Assembly: GCF_014529535.1 (NCBI RefSeq)
Contig: NW_023503493.1
Coordinates: 6,790,001-6,854,000, forward strand
DNA from: Bradysia coprophila
Lineage: Eukaryota > Arthropoda > Insecta > Diptera > Sciaridae
Length of the DNA stretch: 64,000 nt
Direction: 5' to 3'
Below the pieces are notes generated by a model, which was not told the DNA's origin, searched no databases, and saw nothing but the letters and a program-made list of their open reading frames with translations. This document shows, piece after piece, positions 58,719 through 64,000 of this stretch (positions are counted from its first letter, which is position 1; every line of letters begins with the position of its first letter). Position numbers and translations under genes: made by a program.

Positions 58719-61193
58719 ATGGAAAATTCTAATGGCATCGATCGGTTGTATGCCGATTTGTGTAATAAATTGCGAAAAATGGGCAAAGCAGCCTCCTTTT
58801 GTCAGTTAATTAAAAGTGCTGTGTCCGACCTGGACCGTATCTATATATTGAACAAAGATTGCAATATCGTTCCCGATTTATTGAAAGTGGTGAAAGAATG
58901 CAGGAAAAATAATTGCAAAGACCCACAAAGGGCACGAGCATTTTTGGAGACGTACTATGTCCAAAAAAGTGAATGCAATCAATCGACAGTCGAAAGTGGA
59001 GATCTAATTAATCTACTTAATTCGGCACTGAGTCACCTACGAGTGAACGAACAACTTCAGTTCGAACAGTTCGATAGTTTTGCTAGTAGTGGAATTGAGT
59101 CGCTAGAAAATTTGTTCGTCGACAGTGACGACGATGTGTCTGATTCTGTATCGGAAAGTTCGTTATTGAGTGACATATACAGAGAACGGGCAGGTTGTTT
59201 CTACGATTTGGGTGATCATAAAATGACTATCGTTGAATCAATACGTGCGATACGCTACTCTAAATTCAGCAAAGTCAAGCCACACGAGAACCTCTTTTTG
59301 CTGCTATTCTGTATAAGCAGATCGTTAAGACATTTAAATCAGTGGCAAGGGGCCACAAATGTTATTCAATTGTCCATCAAATTGTTGCGGGCGTCTCATC
59401 TAGATAATGCGAAGAAATCGGTGGAAACGATGAAATTTGTAAGCCTTCTCAAGGAAATACAAATGGGTTCCAAGGCACAAGGAGGGGACGAAATACAGTT
59501 AAATTTAAACTCGTGTTTAAAACCGGGGATCGAAAATCTCCCGACAGTATTCGACTCCATCAGTGATACCTTAACAAACACGTCCAGAAGCTTGCAACTG
59601 AAATGGCAAGAAGATCGAGGAAGACATCTGATTGCAACGAAAACGATCCCTTCCGGTAAGATTTTGATATCCAACGATGACTACATTCGGTCAATTTAAT
59701 CACAAAATCCGTTAGGTTCTACACTGATAATCGAACACCCGTCTTCTTGGATCGTTCATCCGAACCAGTGCCACTCATTTTGTCAGCATTGTTGTCGAGA
59801 AATTAAAAATCTTGTCCCGTGTAATGAATGCTCCAGCGTACGTTCGAACTTAGTTTGCAATCAGGAATCATTCATAAAGTATGTCACGCTTGACGATTAC
59901 TTGCATCTGGTTCAACGATTCTACCACATTTTCAACCATATGTTGCATCTCTTTCATATGCTTGACATACTTTAAGAACGGTACCTTAGGCAGACCAAGA
60001 GCACCCTCTGCAATGGATTCGAAAAATTTTCTAATAATTTTCGTTTTCAGGTGGTTTTTTGTAGTGTTGAATGCCGTAATGAGTCCCAGGCATACCATTC
60101 ATTTGAATGCGATTTTATCAACATGTTGACGACTTCGAAAATACTTGGCGATATGGCCCTGCTGTGTTATCGAACTGTGTGCACAATGGAATTTCCGTTG
60201 TTGATATCTCACATTCGTGAATATCATCGTCTCGCAGAAGAAGTCAAGCAAGGCAATTCAACAAGCGAACAAATGTTCCGAGATAAATTTGTCTTGGGCT
60301 TGAACGAAAGCTCGAAATTAGATTCCAGTTGCTATAACGCTGCATTTGCACAGACTACGAATACAGATGCTAGAGTAGGAGGCGATCTTCTAAAAAGGAG
60401 CTTCTCAGCCGTGCTACTTACCATTTGTCTGAGACTCGCTGGCTACTTTGAAAATAGCGAGGAAATTGAATCCGAAAGTAGACTTACTGTAACGGAAGAA
60501 CTTATCGCGTCTGTGTTGCTACGACATTTACAGAGCACCAGCTGTAATGCTTACGGCATAAACAAGGTCAGCGGGTCCGATCCTCGTCGTCTGCAAGTGA
60601 ACGACATCGGCGGTGCTACCTATCCAATCATTTCGACAACGAATCACAGTTGTAACAGCAATGTGTATCGGTTCAGTGTAGGGAAGGTGTGCATTGTCAA
60701 GGCCTTACGAGAAATTCAAAGCGGAGAGGAAATATTGGACTCTTATGGCCCGCACTTTGCATCCAACCTAATCAACGACAGAGTCGGACTGTTGAAAGGG
60801 CAGTATCTGTTTAGTTGCAATTGTTCGGCTTGTTTCGAAGACTGGTCGTTGTATGCAAAGCTGCCGAAAGAAAATCCTCGCTTAAAATGTACGAATTGTG
60901 GGAATGGGACGTGCACAAAGAAAAAAGATAAATTTGTGTGTCGAGAATGCGGAAGCGAATTAGATTCGACAAAATTGTTGAAAACGGTCACCGAGTGCGT
61001 AGGACAATATCAAGCTGCTAAGCAACAGTTGTTAGCTGCGAACAAGGATTCAAAAATTGATTACAAGCAGATTGAAGATGCCATCGCTGAATACGGCACT
61101 GTTTTAGAGCGAACTCAGAAGTGGCCGTGTCAGGTGCTTATAGAATGCCAAGAGACATTAAAACTATGTTGGAATTTACAAAATTCATTTTAA
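58719..61193 (+). CDS. SET and MYND domain protein, SMYD4-like
   Basis: Predicted protein-lysine methyltransferase of the SMYD family. Three exons, 58719-59655, 59716-59837 and 60051-61193, join in phase to 733 aa. The first 250 residues are helical with TPR-like character (YRERAGCFYDLGDHKMTIVESIRAI). The SET domain then starts (about 300; GRHLIATKTIPSGSTLIIE) and is split by a complete MYND zinc finger: C335/C338, C348/C351, C357/C361, H369/C373. The SET core follows with NHSCNSN (near 550), IQSGEEILDSYGPHF, and the post-SET cysteines (CNCSACFEDW). A further CxxC pair cluster at CTNCGNGTCTKKKDKFVCREC looks like an additional zinc site. The YGPHF motif and the long N-terminal TPR part favour SMYD4 (or the insect SmydA group). 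The start at 58719 was chosen because the frame upstream lacks an ATG. Polyadenylation signal at 61249-61254. Confidence 0.88.
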
Positions 61194-61254
61194 TGGTTGC
61201 GATTACAGCAACGCTGATTTTACCATGAAAAGACAAAATTTTCGTTTGAATAAA

Positions 61255-62669
61255 ATTTCAAATTTTGATTGAATTCACCTGTGTGTTTTCCTTCTGCGAC
61301 GACGAACATACAACAGCTGCACTGTTGCTTGGCACATGAGAATTATATTTCAATGTCATGGCATGGCGTGCAGTAAATTGTTTGACTACGGTTTTTTTCT
61401 CATAATGATTGGCTTGTGTAATAAATTAAGGTCAACGAAACAGAGTTGAGGCTGTACTAAAATTAGGTGCTAAAAAGTACGAAGTTTACGAGAAAAAAGT
61501 GTAGGAAACGCTATAAGCTCGAATGGATTCCTGATATACGTAATGAACCACATTTTGTATTGGTGCCTCGACGAACTTAGAAGAGAATTTTTTTTGTACT
61601 AAAAATTTATTCTGAAAATATCCACAGCACCATAGCACTGCTGCATAATTGACACTCGTATGTCAAACGTCAGAAAGCCTCCACATTTTGATACTTGTAT
61701 GCGTCTTCATATGTGCCTAAATCTGTTACTTCCAGAACCTACTATGCAACAGCCTTCCAAAAGAATCTTACTCGCATTTGGGAGATAATTTTAAATGGAG
61801 ACCTAATATCGAGCCCTTTGAAACGATCCCTTTCTCTATCTGCACCAGATTTATTCAAAGTCGGTAATCATTTAGTGTCTCAGTGCCATAAACTCTTTAT
61901 TTTAATTATGACAAGTCCAACAACATCAATGAACTTTGTGTATTTATCTGAATGCAAAAGAACAACGAAAAACGATTAATTTAACATGCTATAAGACCAA
62001 AAATGCTGTTCTACTCCGCTACAGTTCAGCAAAAAGCGCACTTTCCGTGACAACGATGAAAGTGAAAGTGATATGAGGTATGTAGCCCGCCACGTACCTT
62101 GCAAACGTTTAAACAACACTGACAAAAAATATTTGAAAATTTTACCTGTTGCAGGTAACTTTGTCTCCAGCTACAGCTGTGGGGGCTGTCGTTACCTGAA
62201 GACAAAGTTACCTGCAACAGGTAAAATTTTCAACTATTTTTTGGCAGTGAACACTTTGACTTTATCAATGGTCGATACATCCATTATTGCATATTTCGTA
62301 GGATATTAAACATGCTGAAGGAGCGTTTTAAAATCTGAAAATGAAAATGGTGTTCGAAATCAAATTCAGTAAAGAATGACCGAAATGAGCGAAAAGTAAG
62401 GGAAAACGAACTTTCATGTCCTGTCCTTCACGTCATTCAAAGCTAAGATTGTGTTGGTCTTACCTTTCCTAAATCATCTTTTATTGACAGCAATAAGAAA
62501 AAAAGCAAAAGCACCTCCAGATGCTGTCACAGCATTGCTGTGATCTTATAGTGAGAAGTAATGTTGAAACAAATGAAGTAAGAGATTTGTACGTATCGAA
62601 CACTAAGAAATGCTTTAAACAGGTGATGTAACAGATTCAATGACTATAAATGAATACGTTTTTCGTTTC
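61255..62669. other. intergenic between SMYD4-like gene and odorant receptor
   Basis: No gene recognised. It contains the palindrome at 62117-62249 and possibly a last small exon of the odorant receptor near 62643. Confidence 0.4.
62117..62249. repeat. 133-bp fold-back element
   Basis: CACTGACAAAAAATATTTG ... TACCTGTTGCAGGTAACTTTG on the left is repeated in inverted orientation on the right, ending TTTTTTGGCAGTG, with a 30-bp loop. Arms of about 50 bp have only a few mismatches. It has the structure of a small MITE. Confidence 0.85.
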
Positions 62670-64000
62670 TCAAAAAATAGCGAATATGACTTCCTTCCTT
62701 GACTTACCACTCAAAAATGTCATACTCACCGTAGTAAACATTTCCAAATCCACAGAAAATAATTTTCCAACCACGAACTGTCTCGGCCGTTTCAGGTATT
62801 CAACTAAAATGACGACATGCTGTTTGCACGGTTCTGTCTGAATTATCCAATCGGATTCAAAGAGACAGTAAGACAACCGGTCAGACGATAACATTATTTC
62901 GTTGCCCAAGTACAGAACGGCGAAAATATCGGAATAACAGTAGAAAATCTCGATAAAATAAAAGAGACTGATGGCAAAGTTGTCGTGGATTTTCTACACA
63001 CAGAGTCAAGCGTTTTTAATTGTCGTAAATCGATAGTTGAAATTTTAGCTTACGAACGACAAGACGAATGTAGCTCCACAGATACACAAGCTGCTGGTGA
63101 TGATTTGAAGTAGAAATAGGCTGGAAAAGGTCCCTTCGAATTCGTTGAGTTGTCTGCGGTATGGAAATAGCAAAAAAAAAGATTTTTGTTTCCAATGCAG
63201 TCAGCATCTTTTCATACTCATTAATAATTTCCAGTCTTCGGATTCCATCAGTCAAACGTTGAATGTATGAGGTTTCATATTCATCAGATCTTGGCGTAGT
63301 CCATCCACTTTTTCCATCTTTCACTTCTTTCATGGCTGTACCCAAATTTTGAAACTCATTTCCCAATATATCGTACTTGACCACAAAGATCTGCATCATT
63401 TATTTATTTATTTATTTATTTATTTATCTCAGTTTAACGACCAGATAACAGGCAAGGCCCAATAATAATCCAGTCAAGACCATATACCATATACCATATC
63501 ATGCTGACAAACATGACCAAAGTTATGGACAGAATATATGATCCAGCCACAAGTGTGTAGGCCAACCAAAATGCAAATTCGTGCGTTCTATAGTCCCATG
63601 GGAACGCGACATCGAATAGTAATCTCTTTCTGATCACCGGTAATACTACTACCGCAACGCACAAAGTGTATGAAATGAAAAGGAATGACAGGGCTAGCCT
63701 GTACATATTTCTAATTAGGCCTCATAGTTGTCGGTGTTGTTAAAGCAAATTCTAGACATAAATTCTAGAATTTGATTTTGCTTCCAAATAATGAAATACA
63801 GTCGATACGACTGTATGATTAGAATGAGGACGATCACTGTCAGAAATACGGCGTTGTCTGTGTTCTCAGATGTGTAAACTCCTACCATTGACGATAAATT
63901 GAATGCCGAAAAGAAGATGAAGTAGAACACTTGCAGCAAAGTAACTTTGCCATTTTTATTCCACAAGCCGACAGCGTGATAAATTGTTGTAAATCGATGG
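62670..64000 (-). CDS. insect odorant receptor (7TM), 5' partial, with apparent frameshift
   Basis: Ligand-binding subunit of an Or/Orco odorant-gated channel family. On the minus strand the exons are: beyond 64000 to 63488, 63390-63218, 63153-63054, and 62948-62730, possibly reading on to the stop at 62670 or splicing to a small last exon near 62643. The C-terminal half is diagnostic: KYDILGNEFQNLGT, then RRLEIINEQLNEFEGTFSSL (joined across a 64-bp intron), FLLQIITSSLCICGATFVLS, and finally IFYCYSDIFAVLYLGNEIM with LSYCLFESDWI and RPRQFVVGKLFSVDLEMFT. The N-terminal exon has FTTIYHAVGLW and several hydrophobic helices. At 63718-63723 the frame shifts by one base (NTDNYE to GLIRNMYRLALSF), so the gene is a pseudogene or contains a sequence error. 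The start codon lies outside the window or at its very edge. Confidence 0.8.
63400..63424. repeat. (TTTA)n microsatellite
   Basis: Six or so TTTA units inside the 97-bp intron of the odorant receptor. The neighbouring intron sequence resembles the AT-rich tail of a SINE or LINE. Confidence 0.85.

Overview
The window is insect nuclear DNA, AT-rich, with short GT-AG introns (mostly 45-100 bp) and a heavy load of small inverted-repeat elements. Protein similarity (U2af38, laminin B1, Tam41, SMG9, Patched-related, insect odorant receptor) points to a dipteran. A lower dipteran such as a fungus gnat or midge is my inference only. No bacterial or viral gene is present.

Layout, left to right. A secreted class 3 lipase (+, 901-3001, 4 exons) is followed by about 3 kb of repeats: a fold-back of 230-bp arms and a 147-bp tandem repeat. 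Then come two head-to-tail minus-strand genes, GPALPP1-like (6612-8764) and TAMM41/Tam41 (8965-9942). U2af38 (+, 12950-14327) converges on SMG9 (-, 14502-17382). A RING-H2 gene (+, 20251-21017) converges on a 14-exon Patched-related transporter-like gene (-, 21401-28994). From 28995 to 42694 there is no convincing host gene, only mobile-element remains (5'-truncated LINE, tRNA-derived SINE, TIR element, chimeric Gypsy fragments). LanB1 (+, 42695-53827, 16 exons, 1785 aa) is complete and carries a reverse-transcriptase pseudogene in its 4.5-kb second intron. After another palindrome-rich gap come a SMYD4-like SET/MYND gene (+, 58719-61193) and an odorant receptor (-, 62670 to beyond the right edge) with an apparent frameshift.

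The exon structures given here were assembled by eye from splice sites and phase. For every complete gene the exon lengths sum to a multiple of three and the joined protein reads through, which is good internal support. The genes do not form a pathway. Two RNA-processing or surveillance genes (U2af38, SMG9) lie side by side and GPALPP1 is a nuclear RS-like protein, but this is probably coincidence.

The most unusual material is non-coding: two elements built almost wholly from short perfect palindromes (18851-19672 and 25342-26777), several long near-perfect hairpins (26486-26613, 55365-55640, 56188-56345, 62117-62249), a hAT-like MITE nested in another MITE (11518-11956), and the 147-bp tandem repeat. 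In the coding part, LanB1 has a 33-nt microexon followed by a candidate 204-nt in-frame cassette or alternative terminal exon (43038-43241).
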